The notes under the pieces are model-generated. The model was given only the letters and a program-made list of their open reading frames with translations, did no database searches and was not told where the DNA came from. A DNA stretch of 39,727 nucleotides from Bacteroidota bacterium (GTDB lineage Bacteria > Bacteroidota > Bacteroidia > Chitinophagales > Chitinophagaceae). Shown piece after piece: positions 10,701 through 17,793 of this stretch (position 1 is its first letter; every line of letters starts with the position of its first letter). Location: contig JAPLEH010000041.1 of assembly GCA_026391455.1 (NCBI GenBank), forward strand, positions 1 to 39,727, written 5' to 3'. The position numbers and the translations under genes are program-made.

Positions 10701-10955
10701 TGCAAAACCGACATTGCTGATGTTCAGCAGATCATCGTCATTGGCATTGATGGTAAATGAACCCGACGAACTGGTTGTGGTAATAATACCAGATTTCTTA
10801 ACTGTTACTGTCGCTCCGGCCAGTGGCTGACCGTTTTCGCCAGAAGTTACTTTACCCGTAATGCTTTTCTGTGCCAGCAGCATTACCGGTAAAAAGAGAA
10901 GTCCTGCAATGAACAGGAAGAGCTTTTTACTACGGAAGTGTTTACGTGAAGCCAT
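7749..10955 (-). CDS. SusC/RagA-family TonB-linked outer membrane transporter
   Basis: 1068 aa. It has a signal peptide (LFLFIAGLLFLPVMLLAQ), a carboxypeptidase-regulatory-like domain (about 30-105, ITGKVTSGENGQPLAGATV), the SusC signature region (VVVTALGIKKETKRLGYS) and a plug with FVIDGVPV and ILKGPTAAALYGNRAVNG. A long beta-barrel follows, ending in FNLNLVF. Length is typical of SusC. It is the first gene of the minus-strand operon. Upstream lies a CATATTTG element (10986-10993) and an 11-bp-unit repeat array (11014-11068) shared with other phosphate-linked genes of this window. It moves the SusD-captured ligand into the periplasm using TonB energy. Confidence 0.95.
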   Translation of the reverse strand: MASRKHFRSKKLFLFIAGLLFLPVMLLAQKSITGKVTSGENGQPLAGATVTVKKSGIITTTSSSGSFTINANDDDLLNISNVGFASIDVKASQAASVVLQLDAKNMNEVVVTALGIKKETKRLGYSVQEVKGADLIKAREPNAINGLVGKVAGLSVGASAEILGRPQILLRGNSINFFVIDGVPVNSDTWNISPDDIESYSILKGPTAAALYGNRAVNGAIIINTKKGSRDKRGYSVEFNSSTMFEKGFNAIPKVQDEYGPGDHGRYSFVDGRGGGLNDGDYDVWGPKFEGQLISQYDSPIDPVTGQRTKTPWVARGKDNLKRFLQTGLLTTNNISVSSSTEKSDLRFSLSNTYQKGIVPNTKLNGFNFNTFIGHNFTPKLRFEANVNYNRQGTTNVPDVNYGPNSMIYNIIIWGGADWNIDDMRNYWQPGKEGVQQIYAEYQRYNNPWFLVKEWLRGHYLNYLNGYTSLNFKINKNLEVMARTSVSTYDLLRTEKFPYSATTYGREEARGDYREDVRKLFENNTELLLKFNKKFLKNNFSVSGLVGGNARNMRYNSSFTTTDYLNVPGVYTFANSSNPVKASNFSSEMLVLSAYGSLDLSYKNYINVGATVRWDKSSAIPGSKPGTYPSVSVSSVISDYTKLPQFISFLKVKGSFASVRDGGTQAYIGPSSYPIGYGAAYTTAYDGPSYNLVSKVYNTRLDYNNTNAAYYTDNLYDDIKTANRTNYEAGFDIRFLKNRIGLDAVYFTYIDGPQIFNNPISQATGYSSLFINAAKYATKGVEFTINGNAIRSKSGFNWDVLLNWSTYRQTYKELPADSILVGQIYVKPGDRLDIYQGSAFARTQDGQIINDGGGRPIVLPKNQILGYSNPDWIWGFTNKFQYKNFNLTVQIDGRVGGKMEDYIRRQTFRGGRHIETVEGAMGAARYQDYLGVKSWVGEGVVITSGTPIYDPVTGQITNYKDLTFAPNTTKTYLQDYISRYNSQAEGNLMSKTFAKLREITLGYNIPSKVFGNSFIRSATVSFVARNLFYFADKKFKDVDIDQYAGSQTSSNLQSPTVKRFGFNLNLVF

Positions 10956-10985
10956 AAGTGTGTAGTTTTAGTTGATAAGTCCTTT

Positions 10986-10993
10986 CAAATATG
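10986..10993 (-). promoter_or_regulatory. Candidate -7 promoter element of the SusC operon
   Basis: The minus strand reads CATATTTG, close to the Bacteroidota -7 consensus TAnnTTTG, 30 bp upstream of the SusC ATG. The identical octamer lies upstream of the gene starting at 17428. The nearest unit of the 11-bp array starts 21 bp beyond it, exactly as at two other promoters in the window. Confidence 0.55.
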
Positions 10994-11013
10994 TTGCGAA
11001 GTTGGCGGTGCAA

Positions 11014-11068
11014 TGTGAAAACACGTTTAACATCACGTAAACGAATTATTAAATACTGATTACCGCAA
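11014..11068. promoter_or_regulatory. 11-bp-unit array, candidate Pho box (SusC/plcP intergenic)
   Basis: Read on the plus strand, five consecutive 11-bp units start at 11014, 11025, 11036, 11047 and 11058. Every unit has T at position 3 and A at position 5. The last one (GATTACCGCAA) is closest to the TGTTACCGGAA type of the stronger array at 22121-22197; the others are degenerate. The array sits between the divergent SusC operon and the PlcP-like gene and could control both. Confidence 0.5.
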
Positions 11069-11218
11069 CAACATATTTATAGAAGATAACATTGAGTTAA
11101 TCCAAAAAGAAAAAACCATTCGTATCATAAAGGCCATACTACTGAATCTCTGTTGATTCATATTGACTTCACACAGACATCACAATTTGATAAAACTGGC
11201 TTTGCAGGGTGGTAATAC

Positions 11219-12091
11219 TTGTATTTGAGATTTGCAAAACCCCTGTACACATTGAAAAAACAAAATCCGGAAATTGTTGTATTGTCCGACGTACACCTGG
11301 GCACTTACGGGTGTCATGCCACCGAATTAGTCAATTATCTGCAAAGCATATCACCACGACTCCTTATTCTTAACGGTGATATTATTGATGGATGGCAATT
11401 CAGTAAGCGCTATTTCCCTCCCGCACATTTACAGGTCATTAAGGAAATTCTCAATCTGCTGAGTAATGGCACCCGGGTGGTATATATTACCGGCAATCAT
11501 GATGAAATGATGCGTCGTTATTCAGATATGCAGCTTAGTAATTTTCAACTGGTGGATAAACTGGTACTGGAAGTAAATGGCAAGATGATATGGGCTTTTC
11601 ATGGTGATGTATTCGATAACACTACAAAGGGTAGTGCAAAATTTATAGCCAAGCTGGGCGGCTACGGTTACGACTGGCTGATCTGCTGCAACCGTTTTAT
11701 TAACTGGTGCCTGAAAAAAATAGGGCGGCCCAAAATGAGTTTCAGCAAAAAAATAAAAAACAGTGTAAAAAAAGCCGTTAACTGGATCAATGATTTTGAA
11801 CAAACCGCTGCAGAACTGGCGATTGAAAAAGGATATGATTATGTGATTTGCGGCCATATTCACCAACCGCAGAAAAAAACGATCACCACAAAAAACGGGA
11901 GTGTAACCTATCTCAACAGCGGAGACTGGGTAGAAAACCTTACTGCCCTGGAATACACCAACAACGAATGGACCATTTATCAGTATGAAGAAAAAGATTA
12001 CAAAGAGTCGGTAATTCCCATTCACCGCAAACTACCCGCATTGAATGTACTCACCAATGAAGTTGGTTTATATATTAATTCACTCCATTAA
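11219..12091 (+). CDS. PlcP-like calcineurin-type metallophosphoesterase (annotated as UDP-2,3-diacylglucosamine diphosphatase family)
   Basis: About 290 aa. Dinuclear-metal phosphoesterase motifs appear in order: LSDVHLG (Asp24/His26), GDIIDGW (53-59), GNHDE (93-97), FHGDVFD and CGHIHQP, then LNSGDWVE. Features such as DVHLGTYGCHA and the SFSKKIKNSVKKAVN segment resemble the PlcP phospholipase C family of Sinorhizobium and marine bacteria more than classical LpxH. PlcP removes phosphate headgroups from phospholipids to give diacylglycerol. The next gene, a glycosyltransferase, starts 2 bp after the stop, which fits a lipid-remodelling pair. The frame opens after a stop at 11213 and offers only TTG starts: 11219, or 11252, which gives the more family-like MKKQNPEIVVLSD. 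The divergent Pho-box-like array upstream supports induction by phosphate limitation (inference). Confidence 0.8.
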   Translation: MYLRFAKPLYTLKKQNPEIVVLSDVHLGTYGCHATELVNYLQSISPRLLILNGDIIDGWQFSKRYFPPAHLQVIKEILNLLSNGTRVVYITGNHDEMMRRYSDMQLSNFQLVDKLVLEVNGKMIWAFHGDVFDNTTKGSAKFIAKLGGYGYDWLICCNRFINWCLKKIGRPKMSFSKKIKNSVKKAVNWINDFEQTAAELAIEKGYDYVICGHIHQPQKKTITTKNGSVTYLNSGDWVENLTALEYTNNEWTIYQYEEKDYKESVIPIHRKLPALNVLTNEVGLYINSLH

Positions 12092-12093
12092 TT

Positions 12094-13110
12094 ATGAATA
12101 TGAAAATCTTCTACGCAGTACAGGCTACTGGCAATGGCCATATCAGCCGGGCTATGTCACTCCTGCCTTATTTACAACAATATGGTGAAGTGGATATTTT
12201 TCTGAGTGGAAACAACAGCCACCTGCAACTCGACGCCCCCGTGAAATACCGGAGTAAAGGGGTTAGTCTGTTTTACAACAATTGCGGGGGGCTTGATTAC
12301 TGGAAAATAGCAAAAGGGCTGAATCTTTTTCGCATTCAACGTGAAATACGTGAACTGCCCGTGGAAGAGTATGATGTTATTATCAATGACTTTGATTTTA
12401 TCACTTCAGCAGCCTGCGCCCGAAAAAAAATACCATCCATACATTTTGGTCATCAGGCCTCTTTCCAGTCAAAAAAAACCCCACGGCCCGAATCAACAGA
12501 TTTTGCAGGGGAATGGATTCTGAAAAATTTTGTGAAGGCAAGTCATCACGTGGGGCTGCACTTTAAACGATATGACCTGAACATTTTTACTCCCGTCATT
12601 AAAAAAGAAATACTGGAAGCCGACCCGGCTGATCATGGTTATATTACAGTATATCTTCCCTCCTGCTCCGACCTGCATATATATAAGCTGCTTTCCCCCC
12701 TTTCCGGATTCCGTTTCCGTGTTTTTTCGAAAGACAGTCATTCACCTTATTCAGTTGACAACATCAGCTATTTACCTGTAACAAAAGAATTATTTAATGA
12801 CGCACTGATTCATTGTTCAGGTATCATTACGGGCGCCGGTTTTGAAACACCTGCCGAAGCCCTGTATTTGGGAAAAAGGGTGCTGGTTACACCTATACGC
12901 GGACAATATGAACAATGTTGTAACGCAGCCGCATTGCAACAACTGGGAGTATCCGTCTTTTCCCAATCAGATAATCATTTCAGTGAACTCTTTCTTCAAT
13001 GGATACATTCCCCCGTCCCTGATCGCTCAGGTAATGCAAACAATATTCAGGATTGCCTGGAATATTTATTTTCACTCACCGAAAAGAACTGGGACTGGGT
13101 GCCCGCCTGA
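12094..13110 (+). CDS. GT-B fold glycosyltransferase (MurG/UGT-like), probable lipid glycosyltransferase
   Basis: 338 aa. The N-terminus YAVQATGNGHISRAM is the acceptor-side glycine/histidine motif of GT-B enzymes related to MurG and diglucosyldiacylglycerol synthases. The C-terminal half has the nucleotide-sugar site, ITGAGFETPAEALYLGKRVLVTP followed by QYEQCCNAAAL. There are no obvious transmembrane helices, so it is probably membrane-associated from the cytoplasmic side. It is the second gene of a two-gene operon with the PlcP-like phosphoesterase and ends in a terminator. The pair suggests that diacylglycerol released from phospholipid is glycosylated to a phosphate-free glycolipid. The sugar and acceptor are not readable from sequence; a role in envelope glycan or lipid A-like assembly is the alternative. 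Confidence 0.78.
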   Translation: MNMKIFYAVQATGNGHISRAMSLLPYLQQYGEVDIFLSGNNSHLQLDAPVKYRSKGVSLFYNNCGGLDYWKIAKGLNLFRIQREIRELPVEEYDVIINDFDFITSAACARKKIPSIHFGHQASFQSKKTPRPESTDFAGEWILKNFVKASHHVGLHFKRYDLNIFTPVIKKEILEADPADHGYITVYLPSCSDLHIYKLLSPLSGFRFRVFSKDSHSPYSVDNISYLPVTKELFNDALIHCSGIITGAGFETPAEALYLGKRVLVTPIRGQYEQCCNAAALQQLGVSVFSQSDNHFSELFLQWIHSPVPDRSGNANNIQDCLEYLFSLTEKNWDWVPA

Positions 13111-13172
13111 CCCATGCAGTGAATGGTTGCAGCTATGGTTCTTCCCGGCAATTACTGCCAGTAATAATAATA

Positions 13173-13205
13173 AAAAGCCGCCCTTTTGAGGACGGCTTTC
13201 TTTTT
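13173..13205. terminator. Bidirectional Rho-independent terminator
   Basis: Stem AAAGCCG (13173-13179) pairs with CGGCTTT (13193-13199), extended by two further pairs across a mismatch, with loop TTTTGA. T runs follow on both strands. It separates the convergent glycosyltransferase and Calx-beta/anchor protein genes. Confidence 0.8.
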
Positions 13206-13222
13206 CACTGATTAATCTATAC

Positions 13223-16200
13223 TTATTGCTTCATAAATTTCATACTCGTACCATCGGAAAAATGTAACAAGTAAACCCCGTTAGCCAAATGGTTTACATC
13301 GAGCGTATTGCTTTGTGCGGTAAGCTGCCATTGAGCTTGCAATTTCCCCGCTGCATTGTACAACTTAATCATTGTGTGATGCAGGCTGGGGGGTATATTC
13401 ATTACCAATTTATCTTTTACCGGATTGGGATAGATAGTAATGAGATCAGCAGCAGTATTCAATTTAATAATAACTGAATAGCTGACTCTGCCATCGAGAC
13501 CCGTTTGGCGTATCCGGTACCAGGCTGTACCTGCTAACGAACTGTTTTCAGTAAACAGATAATCATGTACACCATCGCCGCTGCTGCTGATGGAACCTGC
13601 CGGGCTAAAGCTAATGCCATTAAGACTTTTCTCAATCGTATAACCCACAACATTCGATTCCTGCACTTTCCATTTTAGTACCGGTTGCTTATTGCTGTTA
13701 AGAGTACCGCTTACGGTAATCCAGTTGACCGGTAAAGTTCCCCCGATTGTTTTAACAAAGAAGCCACTGAAGCCTGTTACATCAAAACTTACTTCCCATC
13801 TGGAGGCTGCACTGTTCCAGATAATATTATTGTCATCCGGATTGATAGTAGTTGCAGTGCCGGTATATGTACCAGGCAAACCGGTGCCATCATTGCTTAC
13901 TCCGGGGTACTTTACAACCAGGAGGTTAGCCTTTCCGGCAGCATCGCCACTGTTTTGCGGCAATTTGACTGTATTGACGGCATTAAAATCATCAAACTCC
14001 TGTTGGGTAAAATATAATGTAACAGTACCCGTTGCAGTGGCCGCGTTCGTTGCTGGGGTAATTTCATAGTGTCTTTTTACAAAATCCGGCGCCTGTGTTC
14101 CTTCGATCCAAACTTTTGCCGTAACAGATCCTGCTGCAGGACTTGCACCACTTTGTAATACGCTTGCAATAATTCCGCTGCAATCACCATAGCTGGTAAG
14201 TGCTTCCTGAACAATCGTTGCACTTGTATTGGTACTTGCCAGTTGTTGTGAAACAAGGCTGAATTCGTATACAGTCACAGTTCTGCTTACTTCTGCGCTC
14301 GCAATGATCAACGCTTTACCAGTTGGACTTTGATTGGCAGGTATAAAGATTAATCCTTCCACTCCCAGATCGGCCGGGTTATCGATATACTGCTTGAAAA
14401 CCGGAGCAAGCGGATTCGTGATATCATACACGAAAATATCACCGGTTCGTTCTGATCCCACAAAGGCATACAAAACGCCATTCACAGATCCGGTAGTAGC
14501 CGCTTCGGGCTCAGGGCCTTTATTATCACTGCGGGTATCAAATGTACCGGTGGCTCCTTCCGAATTAAACGTAGCGGGGGTTAGATTTTTTGTGATCAGC
14601 TCCAACTGATCGCCGCTGTCAAATACCCGTACAAATGAAGAATTCCAAATACTGAATGAACGGGCACCCAGTGCATGAATCTCATCAAAATCCCCATCGC
14701 CATCTGTATCACCCGTAGCATTGCTCAGTTGCAGTCGGCCCAGGTTTGTATTTAATTTTAATGTAGCCGCATTCGGAAATACCGTAGGATCTAAAGTATA
14801 AGCAGCATTGCCCACTCTTATTTCTTCGCTATAGCCGGTATATGCCCTTGAATCACCTTCATTGGCGGTAATAAAATAATGATTGCCACCCACTGTAAAA
14901 CCAGAAATGGCATCCGGCATATACATTCCCTTTATTGGCCAGTTGGCAATATTGATACCTCCATCCTGATCGCTGGCATCAAGGCCATTGCCTGTCAGGC
15001 TATGGTCTTTTAAACCAAGCGGGAGAAGCTGTGTAATAGTAACTGTCGCAATATCCATTTCTGCCACAGCGTTGTTTTCCTGGAGTGTGATATATGCTTT
15101 AGTACCATCTGCGGAGAATGCGATGTACTCCGGCTCGAGGTCCTGCGCTACGGTGGCGCCCGGCCCAAAGATGCGTATGCCCGCTGCTCTCAATGCTGCT
15201 ACCTGACCATTGAATGAAGTAAAACCTGCAGTTGTAACAGTAGCAGCCGGTACCCCTCCGGAAATATCAATGACAGAAACAGAACCTTCCGGATCAAAGG
15301 AGGTACCCTGACCATAACTGTTAGGCTCACCTTCATTGGCGGTTAATAATTTAGTACCATCCGGTGTGTAAATGACCATATCAGGCAGATAGCCTACCGT
15401 CACATCATTAATATAGGCAGCGGTGGCAGCATCGTAAAATGCTACCCTTCCCGGGTTTTGTGCATTGGTAGTACTGTTTACGATTGCATAACTCACAGCT
15501 ACTATACCATTCCTGATCGTTACAGAATTTGGTAACGCATTGGTGCCTGCAGGCGGAGTAAACCCAAATGGCATATTTACCGGGCCGGTAAGAATACCGG
15601 CGGCGCTCAGTGTATAATATTCCATTGCAGGTCCAGCTACGGTAAATACGCGGCCGGAAGCCTGATCAAAGGCAGATATTTCCGCACCGTTTGCACTGGT
15701 AGCCGTTGATTTTCGCAGCAAGGGTTGACAGGTATTATCCGTAATAGTGATATTCTGTGTAGTGGTGGCACCTAAACTTATGCCTGTAGATGGGTTGCTG
15801 ATCGTGAGCAATGCCGTTTCCGTTCCTTCTGTTTCTGCATCATTCCTCGCAATAAAGGTTACGCTTCCTGTGCTTAGGCCGTTCGCTATAGTAATCGTAG
15901 TTCCGGAAAGTAAATAATCCGTTGCGGTAATGCCGGTACCACTTACTGCCAATGATACGGTCTGATTACCTGATACCGGTGCAGAGGCGGTAGCAGTAAC
16001 CGTTATTAATGCCGGTGCTGCTTCTGAAGCAGTGTTTATGCTTACGGAAAGATTCACCGAAGGTAAAGCCACATCGTTATCAGTGATTGTAACGGACTGC
16101 GACACCGTAGTACCCAGCACTATTCCTGCAGAAGGATTACTGATGGTAAGATTGGCTGTTTCTGTACCTTCCACAACTGCATCGTCTGTGATGGTAAACG

Positions 16201-17428
16201 TAACGGAGCCGGTTGTTTGGCCATTCAGAATGGTAATGACTGTATTTGAAAGCGTATAATCACCTGCAGTAATATTGGTACCACTCACCGAAAGGTCAAT
16301 CGTTTTATTGCCAGATACCGGAGATGTAGCAGTGGCCGTAACGGTAATAACAGTCGCAGCCGCTTCGCTACCGGTATTGCTGCTTACGGAAAGATTTACG
16401 GAAGGTGTTACGGGTGGTGTTACAGGTACGAAGTCAATTCCTTTGATGATTTTTCCTGCGGGTGCAGTATAAAGATTCACATTATTGCCGGTGGTAATGG
16501 AGATTGTTGCATTATAACCAGCAACATCATTTACCCGCAATACACTGTTTGCAGTTAAAGCGCCAAGCCCGGTGCTTACATATAAATTTGCTCCGCCACC
16601 GTTTACTTCTGCCGCTAAACCAAAACCACCGAATGTAGTGGTATACGTTCCATTGGCTGTCCAGGTGCCGGATACGAGTGAATACTTGGCAATAGTACCT
16701 GCAGTATTGCTGGTAGCAGACAACACATATAGTATATCAAAAGCTGTACCGTTGGTGCCGGAAGAGATCAGGTAAAAATCCTGCAGTGCTGCATTGTTGG
16801 TAAGGCCTGGCAATCCCGTCAACGTGCCGCCTGAAGTTGCAGAAATAGTGGATACCTGTATGGTAGTAACAGTGCCACTGGCCTGACCCAGATACATCGT
16901 ACCACCAAATGGTTTGATACCCCTGAAATTTCCGGAAGGGCTGGCGGAACTGGTACCGTTGGTGTATAATCCCCCCTGATCGGCGATGAACCAACTGCTA
17001 TTGTCTATCGTTGAAGAACTGCGGGTTTGATTTCCCGAAGAACCGGTATAGGTAGTGGCCAGGTTAAAGGTCTGGGCTGCATTCAAAGTACCCACACCTC
17101 TTGGATTGAGCGTATTTACATTGGAAGCAGTGTTCGTGTTGTTTGCACCATTAAAACAAAGTAATGTACCATCGTTGCTATGTGATAAATAAGCTGTAGA
17201 GGTAGCACTCCCGGAAAAACGCAGGGCAGACGCACCTGTTCCATCAATAGGAAATGTAGTTATCGCTGATTGGCCCGCTGCGGTTTTATTGATCTCAATA
17301 ATGCTGCAGGTGGTATTGGATGCCGATGCATCAGCTTGCAGGAATGCCAGGTTGCCGTTTGTAAATTGTGCTTTACAGATCAGTGTACCCAGCAAGAAAG
17401 AAGAAAGTAAAAATGATATTCTCATCAA
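13223..17428 (-). CDS. T9SS-exported multidomain protein: propeller, two Calx-beta domains, choice-of-anchor I (MSP130-like)
   Basis: 1401 aa with a signal peptide (LLSSFLLGTLICKAQ). Residues about 22-335 are a propeller-like domain. About 342-565 hold two Calx-beta repeats, each with ITVTATA, an acidic VEGTETA turn and TITDND. About 570-1080 match the choice-of-anchor I family, related to the biomineralisation protein MSP130, with LTANEGEPNSYG, GLDASDQDGG and a Ca-binding-like DTDGDGDFDE loop. A further domain of unknown role precedes the type IX sorting tail (about 1330-1401, TIYPNPVKD ... NGVYLLHFSDG ... MKFMKQ). The protein should therefore be secreted and attached at the surface. Its promoter region carries the 11-bp array shared with phosphate-linked genes, so a role in phosphorus acquisition is possible. 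No catalytic residues are identified. Confidence 0.85.
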   Translation of the reverse strand: MMRISFLLSSFLLGTLICKAQFTNGNLAFLQADASASNTTCSIIEINKTAAGQSAITTFPIDGTGASALRFSGSATSTAYLSHSNDGTLLCFNGANNTNTASNVNTLNPRGVGTLNAAQTFNLATTYTGSSGNQTRSSSTIDNSSWFIADQGGLYTNGTSSASPSGNFRGIKPFGGTMYLGQASGTVTTIQVSTISATSGGTLTGLPGLTNNAALQDFYLISSGTNGTAFDILYVLSATSNTAGTIAKYSLVSGTWTANGTYTTTFGGFGLAAEVNGGGANLYVSTGLGALTANSVLRVNDVAGYNATISITTGNNVNLYTAPAGKIIKGIDFVPVTPPVTPSVNLSVSSNTGSEAAATVITVTATATSPVSGNKTIDLSVSGTNITAGDYTLSNTVITILNGQTTGSVTFTITDDAVVEGTETANLTISNPSAGIVLGTTVSQSVTITDNDVALPSVNLSVSINTASEAAPALITVTATASAPVSGNQTVSLAVSGTGITATDYLLSGTTITIANGLSTGSVTFIARNDAETEGTETALLTISNPSTGISLGATTTQNITITDNTCQPLLRKSTATSANGAEISAFDQASGRVFTVAGPAMEYYTLSAAGILTGPVNMPFGFTPPAGTNALPNSVTIRNGIVAVSYAIVNSTTNAQNPGRVAFYDAATAAYINDVTVGYLPDMVIYTPDGTKLLTANEGEPNSYGQGTSFDPEGSVSVIDISGGVPAATVTTAGFTSFNGQVAALRAAGIRIFGPGATVAQDLEPEYIAFSADGTKAYITLQENNAVAEMDIATVTITQLLPLGLKDHSLTGNGLDASDQDGGINIANWPIKGMYMPDAISGFTVGGNHYFITANEGDSRAYTGYSEEIRVGNAAYTLDPTVFPNAATLKLNTNLGRLQLSNATGDTDGDGDFDEIHALGARSFSIWNSSFVRVFDSGDQLELITKNLTPATFNSEGATGTFDTRSDNKGPEPEAATTGSVNGVLYAFVGSERTGDIFVYDITNPLAPVFKQYIDNPADLGVEGLIFIPANQSPTGKALIIASAEVSRTVTVYEFSLVSQQLASTNTSATIVQEALTSYGDCSGIIASVLQSGASPAAGSVTAKVWIEGTQAPDFVKRHYEITPATNAATATGTVTLYFTQQEFDDFNAVNTVKLPQNSGDAAGKANLLVVKYPGVSNDGTGLPGTYTGTATTINPDDNNIIWNSAASRWEVSFDVTGFSGFFVKTIGGTLPVNWITVSGTLNSNKQPVLKWKVQESNVVGYTIEKSLNGISFSPAGSISSSGDGVHDYLFTENSSLAGTAWYRIRQTGLDGRVSYSVIIKLNTAADLITIYPNPVKDKLVMNIPPSLHHTMIKLYNAAGKLQAQWQLTAQSNTLDVNHLANGVYLLHFSDGTSMKFMKQ

Positions 17429-17441
17429 TGATAGTTTGCGG

Positions 17442-17502
17442 CAAATATGGCTGTTACTGGTAAAGAGGATGTTACCAGAATATTACCATACTATTAATGT
17501 TG
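17442..17502 (-). promoter_or_regulatory. CATATTTG promoter element plus 11-bp-unit array (candidate Pho box)
   Basis: The minus-strand CATATTTG (17442-17449) is identical to the one before SusC. On the plus strand, three contiguous 11-bp units start at 17470 (TGTTACCAGAA), 17481 and 17492, all with TTA at positions 3-5. The first begins 21 bp past the promoter element. An extra unit, TGTTACTGGTA at 17452, is out of phase. The leader before the start codon is only about 13 nt. Confidence 0.6.
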
Positions 17503-17530
17503 TGCTTTGTTGTAAAAGGTGCAGCATAAT

Positions 17531-17568
17531 AAAAAAACCACCCCTGTGCCTGTCCTGCAAGGGGTGGT
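17531..17568 (-). terminator. Rho-independent terminator upstream of the anchor-protein gene
   Basis: Stem ACCACCCCT (17537-17545) pairs with AGGGGTGGT (17560-17568), loop of 14 nt, followed on the minus strand by a run of seven T (17531-17537 region). It lies between the beta-helix lipoprotein gene's own terminator and the promoter of the gene starting at 17428. Confidence 0.7.
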
Positions 17569-17740
17569 AACTGCTTGAGAAAAATCAAAACTGCATCAGG
17601 AAGGGGATTACTAACACTGGATGGATGCAATTTGCAACATGGTAAGAACTGGTGTAAATTTCCTCTTGTAGTATTAACCCATTGTTATTCCAATGTTATT
17701 TAGCAGTGAAACATTATTCCCCGATATGCTTGTTTATAAG
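17569..17740. other. Intergenic stretch between two terminators, no protein gene seen
   Basis: No open frame with family-like features was found here. The stretch is bounded by two minus-strand terminators about 200 bp apart, so it could encode a short independent RNA or simply be a back-up termination zone. Confidence 0.4.
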
Positions 17741-17768
17741 AAAAAAGGCCACCCTGAAAAGGGCGGCC
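17741..17768 (-). terminator. Rho-independent terminator after the beta-helix lipoprotein gene
   Basis: GGCC-A-CCC (17747-17754) pairs with GGG-C-GGCC (17761-17768), loop TGAAAA, followed on the minus strand by six T. It starts 26 bp after the stop codon of the lipoprotein gene. Confidence 0.75.
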
Positions 17769-17793
17769 GTAACATAAAATATACTGCTTAAAA

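Noticed and set aside
11219-12091. Calling the metallophosphoesterase LpxH of lipid A synthesis
   Set aside because: Motif details and the glycosyltransferase partner favour the PlcP-like branch; LpxH remains possible and is listed as the test that would refute the lipid-remodelling finding.
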